Assembly: GCA_902826945.1 (NCBI GenBank)
Contig: CADEGS010000014.1
Location: 1 to 41,212, forward strand
DNA length: 41,212 bases
Source of the DNA: an uncultured bacterium
GTDB lineage: Bacteria > Planctomycetota > UBA1135 > GCA-002686595
Reading direction: 5' to 3'
Positions 34,713-41,212 of this stretch are shown piece by piece. The position numbers were made by a program, and so were the translations under genes. Positions within the stretch are counted from its first letter, which is position 1; each line of letters opens with the position of its first letter. The notes beneath the pieces were generated by a model, which worked only from the letters and a program-made list of their open reading frames with translations, had not been told where the DNA came from and ran no database searches.

Positions 34713-37304
34713 ATGGCGCAGGAGCTCTCCTTCCGCTGCCCGCTCGCGGGCGGCCTGCACGCCCGGCCGGCGAGCCACCTGGTCGCGCTCGCGGCGGGGC
34801 TCCCGTGCGCCGTGCGCCTGGTGAACGAGCGCGACGGGGGCGAGGCCGACGCCCGCAGCCTGGTCGAGCTGGTCGCGCTCGACGTGCGCGCGGGCGACCC
34901 GTGCCGGCTCCGCTGCGAGGGGCCCGACGAGCTGGGCGCGCGCGACGCGCTGGAGCGCTTCGTGCGCGACGTGCTGCCCGGCTGCGACGTGCCGCTCGAG
35001 CGGCCCGCCGCGGCCGAGGCGGGCGAGCTGCCGCGCGCGCTGCGCGAGGCCGGCGCGCGCGTCCTCTGCGGCACGCCGGCCAGCGCGGGCATCGGGATGG
35101 GGCGCGTCGTCCTGGCCGGCGGCGCGGCGCCCTGGAGCGGGCTCCTCGAGGGGCGCGAGCCCGCGCCCGCGGCGCCGGGCGAGCGCGAGCTCGCGCGCGC
35201 GGCGCTGCACGCCGTGCGCGAGGCGCGCGACGCGCGCGCGGCGGCGCGGCGCGGGCGGCCGGAGGCGGAGATGCTCGAGGCGGGCGTCGCGCTGGCGCGC
35301 GACGCGGCGCTCGCGGCGGCCGTCGAGGCGGAGCTCGAGCGCGGCGGCGGCGCGGCGCGCGCCGTGGCGAAGGCCTGCGAGCGGCTGGCGGCGCGGCTCG
35401 AGCGCTCGTCGAGCGCGCTCGCGCGCGAGCGCGTGGCCGACGTCGAGGAGCTCGCGCGCGAGCTGCTCGAGCGGCTGCCGGGCGGCCTGCCGCCGCGCCC
35501 GCCGCTCGTCCTGGACGGGCCGAGCGTGCTCGTGGCGGAGAGCCTCGGGCCGCGCGAGCTGCTCGAGCTCGAGCGCGGCCTCCTGCGCGGGCTCGTGCTC
35601 GAGCGCGCGGGCAGGACGGCGCACGCGCTGGTCCTGGCGCGCTCGTTCGGCCTGCCGGCGCTGGTCGGCGTGCGCGGGGCGCGCGCGGCGCTGCGCGCGG
35701 GCGTCGAGGTCGTCGTCGACGCGGAGCGCGGCCTGGCGCTGGCGGCGGACGAGCCGCGCGCGCGCCGCTTCTACGCGCGCCAGATCGCCGTGCGCGCGGC
35801 GCGTGCGGCGCGCCTGGCGCACGAAGCCGCCGAGGCCGCAGGCGCCGGCCCCGCGCGCACGAGCGACGGCGTGCGCCTCGAGCTGGCCGCGAACGCCGCC
35901 GGCGCCCTGGAGGTCGAGCACGCCTTCGCGCAGGGCGCCGAGGCGATCGGGCTCCTGCGCACGGAGATGCTCTTCCTCGGGCGCGCCGAGGCGCCGGGCG
36001 AGGAGGAGCAGCACGCGGAGCTCGCGCGCGCGGCGCGCGCCGCGCGCGGGCGCGCGCTGATCGTGCGCGCGTTCGACGTGGGGGGGGACAAGGCGCTCCC
36101 CTGGCTGGCGGCGCCGCCCGAGCCGAACCCGGCGCTCGGCCGGCGCGGCGTGCGCGTCTACCCCGACGAGCCCGAGCTCCTCGACCTCCACCTGCGCGCG
36201 GTGCTGCGCGCGTCCGCGGCGGGCGGCGTGCGGCTGATGCTGCCGATGGTCGCGACGGCGGCCGAGGTGCGCTGGGTGCGCGAGCGGCTGGCGCGCCAGC
36301 AGGAGGCGCTGCGCGCCGCGGGGGTGCCGTTCGACGCGGCGCTCCCGGTCGGGATCATGCTCGAGCTGCCGGCGGCGGCCTTCGCGCTCGACGAGCTGTG
36401 CGCCGTGGCGGACTTCGTCTCCCTGGGCACGAACGACCTCTTGCAGTACTTCGCCGGGGCCGATCGCGAGAACCCGCGCGTCGCCGCGCTGCAGGACCCG
36501 CGCCAGCCGGCCTTCCTGCGCCTGCTGGCGCAGGTGGTGGAAGGCGTGCGCGCGCGCGGGCGCTGGATCGGCCTGTGCGGCGAGATGGCGGGGGACGTGC
36601 GCCTCCTGCCGCTCCTGGTCGGCCTCGGGCTGGACGAGATCAGCGCCGCTCCGCCCGCGCTGCCCGCGCTGCGCCGCGCGCTGGCGCGGCTCGACGCCGC
36701 GGCCTGCCGCGCGCTCTTGGCGCGCGCGCTCGCCTGCGCCGACGCCGAGCAGGTGGGAGCGCTCCTGGCCGAGCACGCCGGCGCCGCGGCGGCCGCCGCG
36801 GCGCCGGCGCTCGCGCCCGAGCTCGTGCTGCTCGACTCGTCCGCCGCCACGAAGGCGGAGGCGATCGGGGAGCTGGTCGACCTGCTGCACGCCGCCCTGC
36901 GCACCGACGACCCGCAGGCGGTCGAGCGCGCGGTGTGGGCGCGCGAGGAGGCGTACTCGACCGGCGTCGGCGGCGGCTTCGCCGTCCCGCACTGCAAGTC
37001 GGACGCGCTCCTGTGCACCTCGCTGGCCGTCGTGCGCCTGGCGCGGCCGGTGGACTGGGACGCGCAGGGCGGCCAGCCCGTCTCGTGCGCGATCCTGCTC
37101 GCGGTGCGCGCCTCCGGCGACGCGCGCGAGCACATGCGCCTCTTCTCGACGCTGGCGCGGCGGCTGGTCGACGAGGCCTTCCGCGCGCGCGTCCTCGCGG
37201 CGCCCGACGCCGCCAGCCTGCTGTCCGTCCTCGAGGGCGCGTCCGCGCCCGCCGTCCCCGCCACCCCTCCGTTCCCCGAGCGAGCCGATGAACCCGCGAG
37301 CTGA
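34713..37304 (+). CDS. Fused PTS protein HPr-Enzyme I-EIIA(Fru) (FryA-like order)
   Basis: The 863-residue cytoplasmic protein unites all soluble steps of the PTS. HPr domain (about 1-90): GLHARPAS with phospho-His16 and the regulatory Ser49 region ARSLVEL. Enzyme I (about 115-680): GTPASAGIGMG, phospho-His304 in GRTAHALVLARSFGLPALVG cut by an unusual Leu/Val, LLRTEMLFLGR, FDVGGDKALPW, LGTNDLLQY and active-site Cys622 in GLCGEMAGD. EIIA-Fru domain (about 700-835): YSTGVGGGFAVPH with His760. The order HPr-EI-EIIA equals that of E. coli FryA and differs from FruB-type EIIA-HPr-EI fusions. The operon therefore does not need outside general PTS proteins. The GH38 gene overlaps its 3' end by 17 bases. 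Confidence 0.94.
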   Translation: MAQELSFRCPLAGGLHARPASHLVALAAGLPCAVRLVNERDGGEADARSLVELVALDVRAGDPCRLRCEGPDELGARDALERFVRDVLPGCDVPLERPAAAEAGELPRALREAGARVLCGTPASAGIGMGRVVLAGGAAPWSGLLEGREPAPAAPGERELARAALHAVREARDARAAARRGRPEAEMLEAGVALARDAALAAAVEAELERGGGAARAVAKACERLAARLERSSSALARERVADVEELARELLERLPGGLPPRPPLVLDGPSVLVAESLGPRELLELERGLLRGLVLERAGRTAHALVLARSFGLPALVGVRGARAALRAGVEVVVDAERGLALAADEPRARRFYARQIAVRAARAARLAHEAAEAAGAGPARTSDGVRLELAANAAGALEVEHAFAQGAEAIGLLRTEMLFLGRAEAPGEEEQHAELARAARAARGRALIVRAFDVGGDKALPWLAAPPEPNPALGRRGVRVYPDEPELLDLHLRAVLRASAAGGVRLMLPMVATAAEVRWVRERLARQQEALRAAGVPFDAALPVGIMLELPAAAFALDELCAVADFVSLGTNDLLQYFAGADRENPRVAALQDPRQPAFLRLLAQVVEGVRARGRWIGLCGEMAGDVRLLPLLVGLGLDEISAAPPALPALRRALARLDAAACRALLARALACADAEQVGALLAEHAGAAAAAAAPALAPELVLLDSSAATKAEAIGELVDLLHAALRTDDPQAVERAVWAREEAYSTGVGGGFAVPHCKSDALLCTSLAVVRLARPVDWDAQGGQPVSCAILLAVRASGDAREHMRLFSTLARRLVDEAFRARVLAAPDAASLLSVLEGASAPAVPATPPFPERADEPAS

Positions 37305-40300
37305 CCTGCGAGCCGACACCCGACGCAAGGCGACGCGAGCGCTCCGCGCGAGCGCGGTGCTCCTCTCCCTGGCGGCGTTCCCCGCCGCCGCGCAGGACGC
37401 CGCCGCGCCCGACGCAGCCGACGCCGCGGCGCCGCCCGCGCGCGAGCGGGTGCTCTACTGCGTCGGCTACGCGCACCTCGACACGCAGTGGCGCTGGGAC
37501 TACGCCACGACGATCGACGAGTACCTGCGCGCGACGCTCGACGACAACTTCGAGCGCTTCCAGGCGCACCCGGAGTACGTGTTCAACTTCACCGGGTCGC
37601 GCCGCTACATGCTCATGCAGGAGTACTTCCCCGAGCGCTTCGAGCGGCTGGCCCGCTACGTCGCGCAGGGGCGCTGGCACGTCAGCGGCTCCTCGGTGGA
37701 CGAGTGCGACGCGAACTCGCCCTCGGCCGAGTCGATCCTGCGCCAGGTGCTCTACGGCAACGAGTACTTCCGGCGCACGTTCGACCGCGAGAGCGCGGAC
37801 TACATGCTGCCCGACTGCTTCGGCTTCCCGGCCTCGCTGCCCTCGATCCTGCACCACTGCGGGATCCTGGGCTTCTCGACGCAGAAGCTCGCCTGGGGCT
37901 CGGCGGTCGGCATCCCCTTCCCGCTGGGCCGCTGGGTCGGGCCGGACGGCGCGGGCGTGGTGGCCGCGCTCGACCCCGGCCCGTACGCGGGCGCGATCGA
38001 GGGGCGCGTGGACCGGAACGAGGCCTGGGCCGAGCGCATCCGCACGAACGGCGAGCGCTACGGCGTGTGGGCCGACTTCCACTACTACGGGGTCGGCGAC
38101 GTCGGCGGCGCGCCGCGCGCGGAGGACGTCGCGAACTACGTCGCGAGCATCGACAACGAGGACAGCCTGTTCCACGTCGAGCTGTGCTCGTCGGACCGCC
38201 TCTTCCGCGACCTCGATCCCGCGGACGCGGCGCGCCTGCCGCGCTACGAGGGCGACCTGCTCCTGACGCAGCACTCGGCCGGCTCGCTCACGAGCCAGGC
38301 CGCGATGAAGCGCTGGAACCGCAAGAACGAGGTGCTGGCGGACGCCGCCGAGCGCGCCGCCGTCGCGGCCGACTGGCTGGGCGCGGCCGACTACCCGCGC
38401 GAGCGGCTGAACCGCTCGTGGATCGAGCTGCTCGGCAGCCAGATGCACGACATGCTGCCCGGCACGTGCGTCCCGTTCGCCTACGACCTGGCCTGGAACG
38501 ACGAGCTCGTGGCGCTGAACGGCTTCGCCGCCGTCGTCCAGGACTCGGCCTCGGCCGTCGCGCGCGGGCTCGACACGCGCGTCCTGGGCGTGCCGCTGGT
38601 CGTGTGCAACCCGCTGTCGGTCGCGCGCACGGACCCGCTCGAGGCGCGCGTGCGCTTCGACGGCACGCCGCCCGAGGCGGTGCGCGTCGTCGGGCCCGAC
38701 GGCGCGGAGGTGCCGGTGCAGGTCCTGGCGCGCGAGGCGGACGCGCTCTCGCTGCTCCTCCTGCCGAGCGTGCCGGCGCTCTCCTGGAGCGTGTACGACG
38801 TGCAGGCCGGCGCGCCCGAGGCGCTGCCCGCGGCGCTCTCGGTGGACGAGCGCTCGCTCGAGAACGAGTCCTACCGCGTGCGCATCGACGCGAACGGCGA
38901 CCTGGCCAGCGTGCTCGACAAGCGCGGCGGGCGCGAGCTCCTGGCCGCGCCGGCGCGCCTCGTGCTGACCCCCGAGACGCCGCAGCAGTGGCCGGCCTGG
39001 AACATGGACTGGGACGACCGCCAGAAGCCGCCGATCGGGGCCTTCGGCGCCCCGCTGCGCGCGCGCGTCGTCGAGCGCGGCCCGGTGCGCGTCGCGCTCG
39101 AGCTGGAGCGCACCGAGGGGAACTCGACCGTCACCCAGACCCTGCGCCTGGCGCGCGGGGACGCCGGCCGGCGCCTGGAGCTCGCGACGCGCGTGGACTG
39201 GCAGTCGGCCGAGTGCGCGCTGCGCGCCTCGTTCCCGCTCGTCGCGGCGAGCCCCGAGGCGACCTACAACCTCGGCCTGGGCACGATCCGGCGCGGCAAC
39301 AACGACCCGAAGAAGTACGAGGTGCCCTCGCACGAGTGGCTCGACCTCACCGACGCCTCGGGCGCCTTCGGCGTGTCGCTGCTCGAGGACTGCAAGACCG
39401 CCTCGGACAAGCCGTCGGACGGCGAGCTGCGGCTGACGCTGCTCTTCACGCCCGGCGTGCGCAAGGGCTACCAGGACCAGCACAGCCAGGACTGGGGGCG
39501 CCACGAGCTCGTGTACGGGCTCTACGCGCACGAGGGCGACTGGCGCGCGGGCACGCACTGGCAGGCGCGGCGGCTCAATGCGCCGCTCCTCGGCTTCCAG
39601 GACGCGCGCCACGCGGGCGCGCTGGGGCGGCGCCTGGCGCTGTGCGCGACGAGCTCCGAGCAGGTCGAGCTGCGCGCGCTGAAGCTGGCCGAGCGCTCCG
39701 ACGACGTGATCGTGCGCCTGCAGGAGCTCGAGGGCCGCGCGACGCGCGGGCTCGCCGTGTCGTTCGCGGCGCCGGTCGTGGCCGCCTGGGAGGTGGACGG
39801 CCAGGAGCGGGCGATCGGTCCGGCGCGCGTCGAGGAGGGGCGCCTGGTGACCGACCTCGGCGCCTACCAGCCGCGCAGCTTCGCGCTGCGGCTCGCCGCG
39901 CCCGCGGCGCGCGTGCCGGGCGTGGAGAGCGCGCCGGTCGCGCTGCCCTTCGACCGCGACGTCGCGAGCCGCGACGCGGCGCCCGCGGACGGCGCCTTCG
40001 ACGCGACGGGGCGCTCGTTGCCGGCCGAGATGCTGCCCGACGCGCTCGTCTCGGGCGGCGTGCGCTTCGTGCTGGGCTCGACCGAGGACGGGCGCTCGAA
40101 CGCCGTCGCGTGCCGGGGCCAGACGATCGCGCTGCCCGAGGGCGCGTACGACCGCGTGCGGCTCCTGGCCGCCGCCGACGAGGCGGTCGAGGCGACCTTC
40201 CGCGTCGGCGCGCGCGAGCAGACGCTCTCCGTGCAGCCCTGGACCGGCTTCGTGGGCCAGTGGGACAAGCGCCTGTGGGATCGCCCGTTCGAGCGCGTCG

Positions 40301-41208
40301 ACTACTACGGCGAGGGACACGTGGTCGGCTTCGAGCCGGGCTTCGTGCTGCGCGACCCGATCGCCTGGTTCGCCACGCACCGCCACGCGCCGGAGCGCGG
40401 CAACGAGACGTACCGCTTCAGCTACCTGTTCGACTACGGCCTGGACCTGCCGCAGGGGGCGCGCACGCTGACGCTGCCGGACGATCCGCGCGTCAAGATC
40501 CTGGCGGCGAGCGTCGCGAGCGGCGGCCCCGGCGTGCGGCCGACGGCGCCGCTCTACGACGACCTCGACGGGCGCGGGCCGCTCGCGCTGCGCCACGTCT
40601 ACCCGCCGCCGCCGCGACCCGTGCACGAGGGCGTCGCGCCCGTCGCGCGCGCGGAGGTCGAGCGCGCGGAGAGCTTCGCCGCGCTCGCGCTGGGCCCGCC
40701 TCCCTCCGCGCCGGGCGAGGAGGTCTTCCGCGCCTTTCTCGGCGACGGCGAGTACCCGCCGCACCCCGCGTCGGGCATGGACGCCGAGGGTCGCCTGCCG
40801 CGGCTCGCCGACGGCGTCGTGGCGCAGGACTCCGACGACACCGCGCGCTGCGTCTGGTACGACAACGAGGGCCGCTTCTGGGCCGACCTGGGGCGCAGCC
40901 AGACGCTGGCCGGCGTGTGCACGTGGTCGTGGCACCGCGCGAACCGCGCGCCGCAGGCCTTCTCGCTGTGGGGCTCGAACGCCCCGGAGCTGCCCGCGCC
41001 CGGCTTCCAGCACGGCGCGCCGGAGGCGTGGACGCTCCTGGCGGTGGTGGACACGCGCCCGCTCGGCCAGGGAGGCGTGCACGCCTCGGCGGTCGTGCCG
41101 CGCGAGGGAGAGGCGACGCTCGGGCCCTTCCGCTGGCTCCTGTGGGTCGCCGAGGACCTGGGGGAGGGCACCTTCTTCACGGAGATCGACGTCGTGCCGG
41201 CGGACTGA
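37288..41208 (+). CDS. Exported GH38 alpha-mannosidase with C-terminal discoidin-like domain
   Basis: The 1306-residue protein has a signal peptide (long basic n-region, cleavage near AAA-Q, residue 35) and a glycoside hydrolase 38 catalytic domain (about 55-320): AHLDTQWRW with zinc ligands His63 and Asp65, the nucleophile Asp176 in LPDCFGFPASLP, and SQMHDMLPGTCV further on. GH38 enzymes are zinc-dependent retaining alpha-mannosidases. The middle beta domains follow (about 430-880). Beyond the usual 850-1000 residues there is an extra part whose last 150 residues resemble an F5/8 (discoidin) carbohydrate-binding domain (RLADGVVAQDSDDTARCVWYD, FWADLG, FSLWGSN). ATG 37288 overlaps the PTS gene by 17 bases, so it belongs to the same operon. 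Release of mannose from glycans outside, then PTS uptake, is inferred. Confidence 0.93.
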   Translation: MNPRADLRADTRRKATRALRASAVLLSLAAFPAAAQDAAAPDAADAAAPPARERVLYCVGYAHLDTQWRWDYATTIDEYLRATLDDNFERFQAHPEYVFNFTGSRRYMLMQEYFPERFERLARYVAQGRWHVSGSSVDECDANSPSAESILRQVLYGNEYFRRTFDRESADYMLPDCFGFPASLPSILHHCGILGFSTQKLAWGSAVGIPFPLGRWVGPDGAGVVAALDPGPYAGAIEGRVDRNEAWAERIRTNGERYGVWADFHYYGVGDVGGAPRAEDVANYVASIDNEDSLFHVELCSSDRLFRDLDPADAARLPRYEGDLLLTQHSAGSLTSQAAMKRWNRKNEVLADAAERAAVAADWLGAADYPRERLNRSWIELLGSQMHDMLPGTCVPFAYDLAWNDELVALNGFAAVVQDSASAVARGLDTRVLGVPLVVCNPLSVARTDPLEARVRFDGTPPEAVRVVGPDGAEVPVQVLAREADALSLLLLPSVPALSWSVYDVQAGAPEALPAALSVDERSLENESYRVRIDANGDLASVLDKRGGRELLAAPARLVLTPETPQQWPAWNMDWDDRQKPPIGAFGAPLRARVVERGPVRVALELERTEGNSTVTQTLRLARGDAGRRLELATRVDWQSAECALRASFPLVAASPEATYNLGLGTIRRGNNDPKKYEVPSHEWLDLTDASGAFGVSLLEDCKTASDKPSDGELRLTLLFTPGVRKGYQDQHSQDWGRHELVYGLYAHEGDWRAGTHWQARRLNAPLLGFQDARHAGALGRRLALCATSSEQVELRALKLAERSDDVIVRLQELEGRATRGLAVSFAAPVVAAWEVDGQERAIGPARVEEGRLVTDLGAYQPRSFALRLAAPAARVPGVESAPVALPFDRDVASRDAAPADGAFDATGRSLPAEMLPDALVSGGVRFVLGSTEDGRSNAVACRGQTIALPEGAYDRVRLLAAADEAVEATFRVGAREQTLSVQPWTGFVGQWDKRLWDRPFERVDYYGEGHVVGFEPGFVLRDPIAWFATHRHAPERGNETYRFSYLFDYGLDLPQGARTLTLPDDPRVKILAASVASGGPGVRPTAPLYDDLDGRGPLALRHVYPPPPRPVHEGVAPVARAEVERAESFAALALGPPPSAPGEEVFRAFLGDGEYPPHPASGMDAEGRLPRLADGVVAQDSDDTARCVWYDNEGRFWADLGRSQTLAGVCTWSWHRANRAPQAFSLWGSNAPELPAPGFQHGAPEAWTLLAVVDTRPLGQGGVHASAVVPREGEATLGPFRWLLWVAEDLGEGTFFTEIDVVPAD

Positions 41209-41212
41209 GCGC

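Noticed and set aside
36640..41082. 1480-codon frame antisense to the GH38 gene
   Set aside because: Antisense shadow of a clear glycoside hydrolase; no fold, motif or start signal.

Overview
The window is a very G+C-rich (about three quarters G+C by eye), gene-dense bacterial chromosome segment with 27 supported protein genes. I see no tRNA, rRNA, CRISPR array, insertion sequence or integrase. The taxonomy is an inference: the mix of exported FG-GAP/UnbV proteins, TPR lipoproteins, a tricorn-like protease, S46 and M64 peptidases, BNR-repeat proteins and an endosialidase-chaperone protein fits a Planctomycetota-like bacterium (Myxococcota or Acidobacteriota are possible). The many lipoprotein and Sec signals indicate a diderm with a large periplasmic or outer-surface proteome.

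Layout. 1-1.2 kb: C-terminal half of a SulP anion transporter whose 5' part is missing. 1.2-4.6 kb: an exported hypothetical protein and a membrane-anchored SGNH hydrolase (minus strand), divergent from a class I methyltransferase. 4.6-7.7 kb: a TPR lipoprotein followed by an FG-GAP/UnbV lipoprotein. 7.7-8.05 kb: a gap without a convincing gene. 8.05-12.0 kb (minus strand): NfeD-like protein, flotillin, then a BNR/Asp-box protein overlapping a MoaD/ThiS-type ubiquitin-like carrier. 12.2-17.0 kb: M64 metallopeptidase and tricorn-like S41 protease. 17.0-21.1 kb (minus strand): GT4 glycosyltransferase, a nucleotidyltransferase-NDPK-like fusion and an arylsulfotransferase-like protein. 21.1-24.1 kb: PAP2-phosphatase lipoprotein and S46 dipeptidyl-peptidase. 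24.3-27.6 kb: two overlapping sensor kinases, the second a receiver-kinase-receiver hybrid. 27.6-29.9 kb (minus strand): ABC-2 export system. 30-32.5 kb: a secreted protein with FG-GAP repeats, 83-residue tandem repeats and a C-terminal S74 chaperone. 32.5-33.3 kb: second methyltransferase. 33.35-41.2 kb: PTS cluster (EIIC, EIIB, HPr-EI-EIIA fusion) followed by an exported GH38 alpha-mannosidase.

How the genes work together. Four-base start/stop overlaps couple TPR/UnbV, BNR/MoaD, GT4/nucleotidyltransferase, the two kinases, ABC ATPase/permease and EIIC/EIIB. The PTS-GH38 cluster looks like a complete uptake-and-cleavage unit for an alpha-mannoside or hexose, comparable in parts to E. coli mngAB. 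The proteases (M64, tricorn-like, S46) suggest protein or peptide scavenging in the periplasm.

The least ordinary items are the BNR-MoaD pair, the nucleotidyltransferase-NDPK fusion beside a GT4, the S74-chaperoned non-phage repeat protein, and a recurring promoter layout. In that layout some genes have a -10-like box only 6-16 bases before the start codon and no Shine-Dalgarno, while genes with longer leaders often carry AGGAGG-type sites.
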